From the NCBI GenBank assembly GCA_947175875.1, contig CAMWON010000004.1:86674-150673 (forward strand): a stretch of DNA of 64,000 nt. Reading direction: 5' to 3'. This stretch comes from an uncultured Alphaproteobacteria bacterium (GTDB lineage: Bacteria; Pseudomonadota; Alphaproteobacteria; Rs-D84). The notes below the pieces were generated by a model, which did not search any database, was not told where the DNA came from, and saw only the letters and a program-made list of their open reading frames with translations. Positions 41,568 to 49,008 of this stretch are shown in pieces. Within the stretch, counting starts at the first letter, position 1. Each line of letters opens with the position of its first letter. A program made the position numbers and the translations under genes.

Positions 41568-41915
41568 ATGAAAAAATATATTTCTGCATTTTTTATGATT
41601 GGCGCCCTGCTGGCTGTAACGCCCGCAGATGCGTATATTGAGCGCGATACCGCGGTTGTGCGCATCATGAACAAGGCCGCCGGCAAGGCTCAGACAATAA
41701 AGGTGCCTGTCGGTCGCAAGGTTTCTTTTGAAAAGCTGGACCTGGTGGTGCGCACGTGCAAACAGACGGACCCTTTTCAGGCCCAGGATTTTTTCATGTT
41801 CATAGAAATATCGCAGGATTCCAAGATTTTCAGTGGCTGGATGAGCCATAACGAGCCTGGCAATAATCCGTTGCAGCATCCTGATTACGACTTGTGGCTG
41901 GTTGGGTGCGAGTAA
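41568..41915 (+). CDS. DUF2155 exported protein
   Basis: Alphaproteobacterial envelope protein family of unknown function; 115 aa. Signal peptide MKKYISAFFMIGALLAVTPADA. The domain is complete: AVVRIMNKAAGKAQTIKVPVG, LVVRTCKQTDPF, then FMFIEISQ...FSGWMSHNEPGNNPLQHPDYDLWLVGC. The two Cys in conserved positions probably form a disulfide. In other alphaproteobacteria DUF2155 genes often lie near aat or accBC genes; here the neighbours are small membrane and DUF1460 genes. It is the first of a run of plus-strand genes ending with xseA. Confidence 0.88.
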   Translation: MKKYISAFFMIGALLAVTPADAYIERDTAVVRIMNKAAGKAQTIKVPVGRKVSFEKLDLVVRTCKQTDPFQAQDFFMFIEISQDSKIFSGWMSHNEPGNNPLQHPDYDLWLVGCE

Positions 41916-41966
41916 GCAAATTGTTTGGCTTTGGGGATTAATAAACGCATTAATGGAGAAGAAGAA

Positions 41967-42272
41967 ATGAACTTTATAAAAAAATACTTAAAGATTTTAA
42001 TCGGCGCGGCGGCACTGTTGCTGGTGTTTGCAGTATTTGTCATGACCCAGCGTTCGGAAAGTCTGGAAACGGCGGCGCTGAAAAAATGGCCTGCCGCATC
42101 GATGGAGCGCAGATTGGCGGCGACCAAGATTCTGATTGGCACGGACCAGAATGCAGAGCTGATTGTGCAGTGCATTGATAAAATCGCCGCATTGCCCGAT
42201 TCCGGTGAAATGGCGGTGCGTGACGCGGCATCACTGTGCTATACAGGGGTGCAGTTAAAGGAAAATCTGTAA
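41967..42272 (+). CDS. Small single-pass membrane protein (101 aa)
   Basis: Unrecognised. ATG 41967 follows AATGGAGAAGAAGA. A basic N-terminus and one transmembrane helix (about 8-26, KILIGAAALLLVFAVFVM) anchor a small periplasmic or cytoplasmic helical domain (about 30-101) with two Cys (LIVQCIDKIAALP, AASLCYTGV). The pattern resembles TPR-like or small periplasmic helical domains but is too short to assign. It is 4 nt upstream of the DUF1460 gene, thus in the same operon. Confidence 0.72.
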   Translation: MNFIKKYLKILIGAAALLLVFAVFVMTQRSESLETAALKKWPAASMERRLAATKILIGTDQNAELIVQCIDKIAALPDSGEMAVRDAASLCYTGVQLKENL

Positions 42273-42276
42273 AGAT

Positions 42277-42969
42277 ATGCGCGGATTTATATTTGCTATT
42301 TTTGCGGTTGCGGGGTGCGTATTTTGCGCGCCCCGTAATGATATCGGGGCGCAATATCTGGGTGCGCGATATGTACTTGACCCGTTGGGCGAGGCCGCCG
42401 GATATGACCCGGACCCGCTGATACGCGACGATGCGTTCGACTGTACAACATTTGTGGAAACGGCGTTGGCCGACGGCGATGTGGCGCGCCTTATAAAAAT
42501 CAGATACCGCGACGGCCAAGCGCGATGGGAAAACAGAAATCACTTTATTGAGACGGACTGGCTGGCGAATAACGCCGACCTGTTATGTAATGTCAGCGCG
42601 CGCTATGGCGCCGCCGCCGTCCGTCATGTAATTATTGACAAGCGGTCGTGGGCGCGCGTCGTGCACGGCATGGTTATCGATGCGGCGGCGGTAAATGCCG
42701 ATATTGAATATCTGCCGTATGATAATGTAAAGCATATAAATAACACCGAAGCGCTGATTGTCTTATTTATCGTTGGCAATTCTGAAAAAAATGATAAAAT
42801 CGCAACAGATATCGCCGTTGTGCATATGGGCTTCTTACTGCCCGGCGGCCGTGTGTTGCGGCATGCGTCGGTTGGCCGTGGTGTTGTTGACGACGATTTT
42901 GCCGAATATCTGGCAATGCGGCGAAAATTAAAAAATAATATCGGTATTGCACTGGTGGAAATAAAATGA
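42277..42969 (+). CDS. DUF1460 amidase-like lipoprotein
   Basis: Protein of 230 aa. The N-terminus MRGFIFAIFAVAGC ends in a possible lipobox (VAGC, Cys14), so it may be a lipoprotein. The body matches DUF1460, an NlpC/P60-like fold annotated as N-acetylmuramoyl-L-alanine amidase-like: GARYVLDPLGEAAGYDPDPL and the nucleophile segment DAFDCTTFVETALA (Cys near residue 56), with VHMGFLLPGGRVLRHAS supplying the His. A peptidoglycan-remodelling role follows from the family. Its stop overlaps the tsaD start (ATGA). Confidence 0.82.
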   Translation: MRGFIFAIFAVAGCVFCAPRNDIGAQYLGARYVLDPLGEAAGYDPDPLIRDDAFDCTTFVETALADGDVARLIKIRYRDGQARWENRNHFIETDWLANNADLLCNVSARYGAAAVRHVIIDKRSWARVVHGMVIDAAAVNADIEYLPYDNVKHINNTEALIVLFIVGNSEKNDKIATDIAVVHMGFLLPGGRVLRHASVGRGVVDDDFAEYLAMRRKLKNNIGIALVEIK

Positions 42970-44090
42970 ATACGGACGAAAACATTATCAAGATGGACAT
43001 GGGAACGCTGCGCGGGGATGCGTCGGCGAAAGACGGTGTTCTGTGCCTGGGGATAGAATCTTCGTGTGATGAAACATCTGCGGCGATTGTTGACGGCAAC
43101 AGAAACATTTTGTCGCATATCATTTATTCGCAAATACCGGAACACCAGAAATACGGCGGCGTTGTGCCGGAACTGGCGGCGCGCGCGCATATATTGGCGA
43201 TTGACACTGTCGTACGCCAGACTCTGGCGGCCGCCGGAAAGGATATCAGCGACATTGATGTTATAGCGGCGACGGCGGGCCCGGGGCTGATTGGCGGCGT
43301 GTTGATAGGATGGATGGCGGCGACCGGAATGGCCCAGGCGACGGGCAAACCATTGGTTGCGGTAAATCATTTAGAGGGGCATGCACTGGTCCCGCGTCTG
43401 CACGCGGCGGCAGCCGACGGCACGGATTTGGCTGCCGGGGTTGAATTTCCGTATCTGTTAATGCTGGCGTCCGGCGGGCACTGCCAGATATTGCTGGTGC
43501 GTGGCGTCGGGCAATATGAACAAATCGGCCAGACGCTGGACGACAGCGCCGGCGAGGCCTTTGACAAAGTCGCAAAGATGCTGGGGCTGGGGTATCCGGG
43601 CGGGCCGGTTGTTGATTCGCGCGCCCAGTCAGGGAACCCCGCGCGATTTAAATTCCCGCGGCCGCTGTGCGACAAACCGGGCTGTGACTTTTCCTTCAGC
43701 GGGATAAAGACCGCGGCGCGCACCATGCTGGACAAGACGCCCGCCCCCTATTGCGATGAATTTATAAATGATTTTTGCGCATCTTTTCAGGCGGCGGTTG
43801 TGGACTGCATTGTAAATCGTCTGGGGCACGCGATGGAAGATTCGCGCGTTCGCGCCGCCGCACCGCGCACATTGGTCGTTGCGGGCGGCGTCGCCAAGAA
43901 CAGCGCCATTCGCGCCGCGATGCAGCGTCTGGCCCGGGCGCACGGCATGACGTTTGCCGCCCCGCCGTTAAATCTGTGCACGGATAACGGCGCCATGATT
44001 GCGTGGGCCGGAATTGAAAATTATCGCGCGGGCAAGATTGTGCGCACGCCGGTCGCGCCCCGCCCCAGATGGCCGCTGACAGAATTGTAA
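42966..44090 (+). CDS. tsaD: tRNA N6-adenosine threonylcarbamoyltransferase TsaD
   Basis: ASKHA-fold enzyme that, with TsaB, TsaE and TsaC-made TC-AMP, installs t6A37 on tRNAs reading ANN codons. Motifs: GIESSCDETSAA (29-40), YGGVVPELAARAH, metal-binding HLEGH (His135, His139; usually HMEGH), the LASGGH nucleotide motif, and CTDNGAMIAWAG at the C-terminus. At 374 aa it has about 25 extra N-terminal residues; inner ATGs at residues 10 and 12 are possible true starts. Coupled to the upstream DUF1460 gene by an ATGA overlap. tsaB and tsaE are not in the window. Confidence 0.96.
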   Translation: MNTDENIIKMDMGTLRGDASAKDGVLCLGIESSCDETSAAIVDGNRNILSHIIYSQIPEHQKYGGVVPELAARAHILAIDTVVRQTLAAAGKDISDIDVIAATAGPGLIGGVLIGWMAATGMAQATGKPLVAVNHLEGHALVPRLHAAAADGTDLAAGVEFPYLLMLASGGHCQILLVRGVGQYEQIGQTLDDSAGEAFDKVAKMLGLGYPGGPVVDSRAQSGNPARFKFPRPLCDKPGCDFSFSGIKTAARTMLDKTPAPYCDEFINDFCASFQAAVVDCIVNRLGHAMEDSRVRAAAPRTLVVAGGVAKNSAIRAAMQRLARAHGMTFAAPPLNLCTDNGAMIAWAGIENYRAGKIVRTPVAPRPRWPLTEL

Positions 44091-44121
44091 ATATTGTAAA
44101 AGTATGATATAATTTGTCATT

Positions 44122-44628
44122 ATGAGAAAAAATAATCAGGAAGCATATGAAAACGCCACGCGCGGCCTAATCCAAAAGCTGGATGACATGAATCTGCCGC
44201 GCGAGCAGCGACTGCGGTCAAAAAATTTGACGTTGGCGTTTCGTGACGCCTTTAAACAAGAGGCGGTAAAGCATGCGACATTTCATGCGGATATCGGATA
44301 TGACTATCGCTATTTCCCGTATGATTCATACGGATTTTGTCGTGCATCCAGTTTTTCCTTCGTGGCGCTGATGAACAGCAAGGACTGGCGCCTGATGTAT
44401 ATTAACGAAATATGGGCGTACGGTCCGCATTATTTCGTAATGTATATGCCGACGAAGACGCCGTTTGATTTGACATTTGACCAGTATGTGTACGACGGTG
44501 TGCCGGTGCCCTATGAATTGGGCCGGCCGACATCGATTGACGGCGACGGGAAAAATGTTATTACGCGGTTTTTGCATGCGACGGGCCTGGATTTTTCCGT
44601 TGCGTTAAAAAATATAGACAGGGATTAA
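44122..44628 (+). CDS. Unknown protein with a papain-like Cys-His-Asp pattern (168 aa)
   Basis: Not recognised as a named family. No signal peptide. An N-terminal charged helix region (about 1-50) precedes a domain whose motif order matches papain-/transglutaminase-like hydrolases: Cys73 in YGFCRASSFSF, His103 in YGPHYFVMY, and Asp116 or Asp120 in PFDLTFDQY. The DLTFDQY type ending is typical of proteins in which a WHxxV-DxTxDQ strand pair completes the active site. So a small thiol peptidase, amidase or deamidase is a reasonable guess. It sits 4 nt upstream of xseA, within the tsaD-xseA run. Confidence 0.68.
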   Translation: MRKNNQEAYENATRGLIQKLDDMNLPREQRLRSKNLTLAFRDAFKQEAVKHATFHADIGYDYRYFPYDSYGFCRASSFSFVALMNSKDWRLMYINEIWAYGPHYFVMYMPTKTPFDLTFDQYVYDGVPVPYELGRPTSIDGDGKNVITRFLHATGLDFSVALKNIDRD

Positions 44629-44632
44629 AATT

Positions 44633-45874
44633 ATGCAGGCACCGGAACCATTTGTGAAATCAGATACCGTATTCAGCGTGACCGATGCGGCCGCATTGTT
44701 AAAGGGTGTTGTTGAAACCGCGTTCCCGTGCATTCGCATTCGCGGCGAACTGTCACAGATTACGCGCGCATCGTCCGGACACATGTACATGACGATAAAA
44801 GACGCCGGCGCCGCAATATCCGCAATCATATGGCGCGGCACGCCGGTTAATTTCAGACTGGAAGACGGACTGGAGGTTATAATAACGGGTCGCCTGACAA
44901 CCTATCCTGCGCGCAGCAACTATCAAATAATCGTCAATGAAATAGAAATGGCGGGCGTCGGTGCAATCTTAAAAATGCTGGAAGAGCGCAAGCGCAAACT
45001 GGCGGCCGAGGGATTGTTTGACGCCGCGCGTAAAAAGCCCCTGCCGCGTTTTCCGCAGCGTGTGGGCGTCGTCACCAGTCCGACCGGCGCCGCATTTCAG
45101 GATATTCAGAACCGTCTGCGCGAACGCTTTCCGGTGCACGTCGTTTTGTATCCCGCAACAGTTCAGGGCGCCACCGCCGCGGCAGAGGTTGCGGCCGGCA
45201 TCGAATACTTTAACCGCGCAAAGAACGTTGATGTAATAATCGTTGCGCGCGGCGGCGGCGCGTTGGAAGACCTGCTGCCATTTTCCGAGGAAATTGTCGT
45301 GCGTGCCGCCGCGGCCAGTGAAATCCCGTTGATATCCGGCGTCGGACACGAGCCGGACTGGATGCTGATTGATTTTGCCGCCGATTTTCGTGCGCCGACA
45401 CCAACCGGTGCGGCGGAAACCGTCGTCCCGACCAAGCTGTCCTTGATTCAGGAACTGGACAATATGTGGCATCGCCTGTCGGGCAACTTTACAACGCGCC
45501 TGACTAATGCGCGTGCGCGTATGGATTCAATTTCCGTAAAGAACCCGCGCCAGATGGTTATGGAACGGGCCCAGCGTCTGGACGATATCGGGCGCAGCAT
45601 GGACATAATAATCGGCGCCAAGGTTCAATCCGCCCGCCAGGCGATGCAAAATGCCGCAACATTTCCAAATATTCTGACAAACCGTATGGCCGCATTGGGC
45701 CAGAATGTCACGCACATGGGACAAATGCTGAATTCCTTAAGTTATAAAAGCGTTTTGTTGCGCGGATATGCGATTGTCCGCGACGCGTCCGGCGACATAA
45801 TCGGAAATGCCGCGGCGGCCGAGTCTGCGCGCCCCACATCGATTGAGTTTGCGGACGGCGTCGTTCAGATTTAA
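44633..45874 (+). CDS. xseA: Exodeoxyribonuclease VII large subunit
   Basis: Catalytic subunit (413 aa) of the ExoVII nuclease degrading single-stranded DNA. N-terminal OB fold (about 10-105) with FPCIRIRGELSQITRASSGH and IIWRGTPVNFRLEDGLEVII. The nuclease domain has VGVVTSPTGAAFQDI, PATVQGATAAAEVAAGI, VIIVARGGGALEDLLPF and SGVGHEPDWMLIDFAADFRA with APTPTGAAE. A C-terminal helical segment and the closing RGYAIVRD follow. Slightly shorter than E. coli XseA, mainly in the coiled coil. xseB is not adjacent. Confidence 0.97.
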   Translation: MQAPEPFVKSDTVFSVTDAAALLKGVVETAFPCIRIRGELSQITRASSGHMYMTIKDAGAAISAIIWRGTPVNFRLEDGLEVIITGRLTTYPARSNYQIIVNEIEMAGVGAILKMLEERKRKLAAEGLFDAARKKPLPRFPQRVGVVTSPTGAAFQDIQNRLRERFPVHVVLYPATVQGATAAAEVAAGIEYFNRAKNVDVIIVARGGGALEDLLPFSEEIVVRAAAASEIPLISGVGHEPDWMLIDFAADFRAPTPTGAAETVVPTKLSLIQELDNMWHRLSGNFTTRLTNARARMDSISVKNPRQMVMERAQRLDDIGRSMDIIIGAKVQSARQAMQNAATFPNILTNRMAALGQNVTHMGQMLNSLSYKSVLLRGYAIVRDASGDIIGNAAAAESARPTSIEFADGVVQI

Positions 45875-45881
45875 TATCTGC

Positions 45882-45910
45882 TTGTATTTATTTCCCCGAT
45901 AAACTATAAT
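45882..45910 (+). promoter_or_regulatory. Promoter of leader RNA E
   Basis: TTGTAT (45882-45887), 17-nt spacer, TATAAT (45905-45910); predicted start near 45917. Same hexamers as the promoter of leader C. Confidence 0.7.
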
Positions 45911-45916
45911 TTATTT

Positions 45917-46190
45917 TGAGCTCAAATGGATATTGGGTTCGGGGTCGTAAGAAAGCCCATATGTAAGCAATGTGCGCATGCGTACATTGTAATCCGCGTA
46001 ACAGCGGCGCGTTTGCGCCTTTTGTTATATGCCCTGATGTGCATCCGCACGGTCGGGGAGCCTGTGGTTATAAAACAACGCGGCCGTGGCCGCGCAAAGA
46101 CCACAGGGGTCATTCTTACATATGATTTTCTTAACTCCCCGACCGCCATTTTACTGGCGGTTTTTTGATACAAAACAAAGGGGAAAAATA
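45917..46190 (+). ncRNA. Leader RNA E: divergent attenuator-like 5' UTR
   Basis: A long leader upstream of the Cys-rich two-gene cassette. Hairpins in order: ATAT(T)GGGTT/AGCCCATAT; CAATGT/ACATTG; GTAACA (45998-46003) with TGTTAT (46023-46028), enclosing GGCGC/GCGCC (46006-46019) as in leaders A-D; GTGC/GCAC; then GGTCGGGGAG (46051-46060), CCTGTGG/CCACAGG enclosing CGCGGCC/GGCCGCG, and CTCCCCGACC (46135-46144), which can pair with GGTCGGGGAG over 10 bp. That helix takes the first two bases of the terminator stem at 46143-46166. The logic matches A-D although the sequence differs. Confidence 0.7.
46143..46166 (+). terminator. Attenuator terminator of leader E
   Basis: CCGCC (46143-46147) / GGCGG (46156-46160) followed by six T, 25 nt before ATG 46191. 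Confidence 0.85.
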
Positions 46191-46499
46191 ATGAAAATCA
46201 AAATTATTTTCAGCGCGGCATTGGCTTGCGGATGCCTGATATACGATAACGCAAACGCAACATGCAGTGCAATGGCACTGTCGTCCGGCATGACTTGCGC
46301 CCAGGCGGGCGGAAAAACATGTGACGACGGAACGTGTCGTATGTGCTGTACGGAAGACAGTGGCGGCAGTGGTACGACATTGTGCAGCGGTACATACACA
46401 ACCGACACCAGCACCACCTTTTCAAATTACATGGGCAGCGGGTATATAGAAAAGCGAACATATAAAAGCAATTGTCTGTGCCCGGAACCGGTTGTATAA
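46191..46499 (+). CDS. Small exported Cys-rich protein (102 aa), first gene of a cassette
   Basis: ATG 46191 follows AAGGGGAAAAATA. Signal peptide MKIKIIFSAALACGCLIYDNANA. The mature part of about 79 residues has about 10 Cys (TCSAM, TCAQAGGKTCDDGTCRMCC, LCSGTY, NCLCPEPVV) and no charged domain. It resembles the first gene of the cassette at 53912 in size and Cys pattern, ending in a similar CxCPE. No known fold is recognisable. Its gene ends 10 nt before the second cassette gene. Expression is expected to depend on leader RNA E. Confidence 0.78.
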   Translation: MKIKIIFSAALACGCLIYDNANATCSAMALSSGMTCAQAGGKTCDDGTCRMCCTEDSGGSGTTLCSGTYTTDTSTTFSNYMGSGYIEKRTYKSNCLCPEPVV

Positions 46500-46509
46500 G
46501 GGGGCGGCC

Positions 46510-46848
46510 ATGTGGAAATATTTCGTTTTTTTATTGTTCGCGCTGTCTGCGGGTAATGCGCGTGGGGCGCTGAATACAACATGCGCATACACGGAAAGAT
46601 ACACATCATGTAATGCGGGATATTATTTGAAAGGCAGTTTTTGCGTCGTATGTCCCATCGGAACGTACAAGGACACTGCTGGCACGGCGACCGCATGCAC
46701 GGCGTGTCCGTCATCGGGCGGAGTTGCAGGCACGACAAAATCAACCGCGTCAACATCCGTCACCGCATGCTATATTCCGGCCGGCACTGAATTAAGCGAT
46801 GCCGGTGGAAAATACACATATACTAGCGATTGCTTTTACACAAAATAA
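46510..46848 (+). CDS. Small exported Cys-rich protein with CYIP module (112 aa)
   Basis: Second gene of the cassette; ATG 46510 is preceded by AAGGGGGCGGCC. Signal peptide MWKYFVFLLFALSAGNARG. The mature part carries CNAGYYLKGSFCVVCPIGTY, a GCC2/GCC3-like Cys module, then the C-terminal module CTACPSSGGVAGTT, ACYIPAGTELSDAGGKYTY and SDCFYTK. The same module closes the proteins at 33442, 54181 and 56914. Probably a disulfide-stabilised surface or periplasmic protein. No anchor is seen. Followed by a bidirectional terminator shared with recN. Confidence 0.8.
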   Translation: MWKYFVFLLFALSAGNARGALNTTCAYTERYTSCNAGYYLKGSFCVVCPIGTYKDTAGTATACTACPSSGGVAGTTKSTASTSVTACYIPAGTELSDAGGKYTYTSDCFYTK

Positions 46849-46875
46849 ACAAACCGGCGTGTGCCGGTTTTATTT
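46849..46875. terminator. Bidirectional terminator between the Cys-rich cassette and recN
   Basis: AAACCGGC (46851-46858) / GCCGGTTT (46863-46870) with flanking A/T-rich tracts. Confidence 0.8.
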
Positions 46876-48522
46876 TATCAATGTGCGCGCCATTGTCAGG
46901 GATTCGGGCGTTATCTCGGCGCCGCTGATAATGCGTGCAACCTCGTTTAATCGCGCCTCGCCCGATATTTCGCATACGCTGGTTGTGGTAATGTCGTTTG
47001 TGACGCTTTTGCTGATTTTAAAGTGGCGGTCGGCGTATCCCGCAACCTGGGCGGAATGTGTGATTACCAATGCCTGGGCACCGGCGGCCAAACGGTTTAA
47101 TCTGTTGCCGACAGCACTGGCGGTGGCGCCGCTGATTCCGGTGTCGATTTCGTCAAAAATGAATGTGCGCGCATCCGCCCCGCCGGCCAGCACCACACGC
47201 AGCGCCAGCATAAATCGCGCCAATTCTCCGCCCGATGCGGTTTTGTGCAACGCGCCAAACGGCATGCCCGGATTGGTCTTTATCATGAATGTGACGCCGT
47301 CAATACCGGCGGCCGACGCATCGATGGGTGCCAGTTCCGCAACAAAGTCCGCCTGCCCCAACTTTAAATCCGGCAGCTCGGCCAGTATGCGCGTACGCAA
47401 CGCATCGGCCGCGGCCGTGCGTGCATCATGCAACGCCGCCGCGCACCGGTCAAATTCGGCGCGCTTTTGGGACATCTGTGCAGTCAGTTTTTTTAGCTCC
47501 GCATCCGAATTGTCAATCGCATTTAATTGTGCCGACATCTGCGACAGCTTTTCCGGCAATTCATCGGCCGGAATACGGTGTTTGCGCGCCGCGGCGCGAA
47601 TTGCAAACAGGCGTTCCTCGACCTCTTCCAGACTGGCGGTGTCCATGTCCGACGGTGTCAGCGCCCCGGCGACGTCGGATATGGTTTGCGCCGCCTCGTA
47701 CAGTTTGTCGATTTGTTCCTGGTACGGGTTGGGCGTTGTTTTTATATGCTCCAAAATATGTGCGACGGAATAAACGGCCGCATCCAGCGAATTACCGCGC
47801 GGCGCGATTGCCGCCATGGCGTCTGCCAAAATCGCCGCGTCTTTTTCCGCATTCATCATCGCCGCACGACGCGTCGCCAGCTCTTCTTCTTCGCCGACGT
47901 GTACATCCAGCGACGTCAACTCCGCAACATTGTGTTCCAAAAATTCCCGCTCTATTTCTGTGCGCGACAACATTTCCGTCAGCTCTGTCATGCGTTTTTG
48001 CGCGTCATGATATTCGGCGTATGCGTTTTTTGTCGCGGCGACCAGGTCGGCAAATTCAGGGTTGTTTCGCGCGGCGAAATCATCCAGCGCGCCGCGATGC
48101 GTCGCACCGTCCAGCAATGCGTGGTTTGCAAACTGGCCATGAATTTCAACCAATATGTCGCCGATGGCCTTTAACGTCTTTACGGATACCGCACAGTCGT
48201 TTATCCATGCGCGCCCTTTGCCGTCCGGTGACAGCGTTCGGCGCAGAATCAATACGTCGTCATCACAATCAACGCCAACGTCCGTCAGGATTTGACGAAT
48301 GGCGGGCGTAATGGAATCAAACTCTGCCGTGACGGCGGCGCCGTCCGTGCCGCGACGAACCAGGCCGGCATCGCCGCGCGCGCCCAAGGCCAGCGCCAAC
48401 GCATCCAATAAAATACTTTTTCCGGCACCCGTTTCGCCGGTCAGAACGTTCAGTCCCGCCCCGAATTCCAGATTCAGGCGTTCAATCAATACGATATTCG
48501 ATATATTTAAACGTGTTAACAT
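46870..48522 (-). CDS. recN: DNA repair protein RecN
   Basis: SMC-like ATPase (550 aa) acting in double-strand break repair. ATG 48522 gives MLTRLNISNIVLIERLNLEF, followed by Walker A TGETGAGKSILLDAL (about 33-47). A long coiled-coil middle (about 150-350) follows. The C-terminal head has the signature ASGGELARFMLALR and Walker B TFIFDEIDTGISG, then VITHSAQVAGYADRHF. Length is normal. It stands alone on the minus strand, just downstream of the addA nuclease gene with 42 nt between; both belong to double-strand break repair. Confidence 0.97.
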   Translation of the reverse strand: MLTRLNISNIVLIERLNLEFGAGLNVLTGETGAGKSILLDALALALGARGDAGLVRRGTDGAAVTAEFDSITPAIRQILTDVGVDCDDDVLILRRTLSPDGKGRAWINDCAVSVKTLKAIGDILVEIHGQFANHALLDGATHRGALDDFAARNNPEFADLVAATKNAYAEYHDAQKRMTELTEMLSRTEIEREFLEHNVAELTSLDVHVGEEEELATRRAAMMNAEKDAAILADAMAAIAPRGNSLDAAVYSVAHILEHIKTTPNPYQEQIDKLYEAAQTISDVAGALTPSDMDTASLEEVEERLFAIRAAARKHRIPADELPEKLSQMSAQLNAIDNSDAELKKLTAQMSQKRAEFDRCAAALHDARTAAADALRTRILAELPDLKLGQADFVAELAPIDASAAGIDGVTFMIKTNPGMPFGALHKTASGGELARFMLALRVVLAGGADARTFIFDEIDTGISGATASAVGNRLNRLAAGAQALVITHSAQVAGYADRHFKISKSVTNDITTTSVCEISGEARLNEVARIISGAEITPESLTMARTLIK

Positions 48523-48564
48523 ATGGGAATTATAGCGCCCGGCGGGACCGTATTTCAAGGGCTT

Positions 48565-49008
48565 TTATATAATCTCAAGCGTCCAGTCATGCGTCCACAG
48601 TATTGCGGCGGATATTGTAAATCCGGGATATATCGCATCCAGCAAATCACGGTATTCCTGCAGCTGGGTTTTGTATTTGTCACTGCGCGCACGTCGGTCC
48701 GTGTCGGTTTTGTAATCCAAAATCTTTATTGTCTTTGCGGCGGCGTCAACAATCATGCGGTCGATGCGGCGGCTGATAAAGCGGCCGTTTATTGTACCGG
48801 CAACGGGTACCTCTGTCCGGGCGCGCGGGCCAAAGTATTCTGTCAGCCGCGGATATGCTTGTATGCGCGCAATCAGTGCCGCATCGCCGCGTGCGACATC
48901 GCCGTCGATTACTATTTTGCGCAGGCGTTCGTGCATGTCGGTGCCGGCGCGGGTTGCAAAACGCATGTCGCGGGCGCGGCGGATAAAATCATACGGACTG
49001 GTTGGCAT
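48565..49008 (-). CDS. Stand-alone PD-(D/E)XK nuclease domain of AddA
   Basis: Protein of 147 aa that looks like the RecB-type nuclease domain normally fused to the C-terminus of AddA: GTDMHERL (metal His, about 23-30), ISRRIDRMIVD with the first acidic ligand, ILDYKTD (Asp and Lys of the D-x-K core) and the QLQEY motif (Q-x-x-x-Y). ATG 49008 lies 20 nt inside the end of the helicase gene in a different frame and has its own ribosome site (AAGGATTACAA), so it is translated separately by coupling. In typical alphaproteobacteria this domain is part of one AddA polypeptide of about 1150 residues. Confidence 0.8.
   Translation of the reverse strand: MPTSPYDFIRRARDMRFATRAGTDMHERLRKIVIDGDVARGDAALIARIQAYPRLTEYFGPRARTEVPVAGTINGRFISRRIDRMIVDAAAKTIKILDYKTDTDRRARSDKYKTQLQEYRDLLDAIYPGFTISAAILWTHDWTLEII

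Noticed and set aside
45917..46190. Leader E as a known T-box or cobalamin riboswitch.
   Set aside because: No T-box sequence or specifier loop pattern and no cobalamin-box were found by eye, and the targets are not amino-acid or cobalamin genes.
48989..49008. A simple sequencing frameshift joining the addA helicase and nuclease.
   Set aside because: Not the first choice, because the nuclease frame has its own well-spaced ribosome site and ATG, and the missing linker is too long to be restored by one base. It cannot be fully excluded without raw reads.
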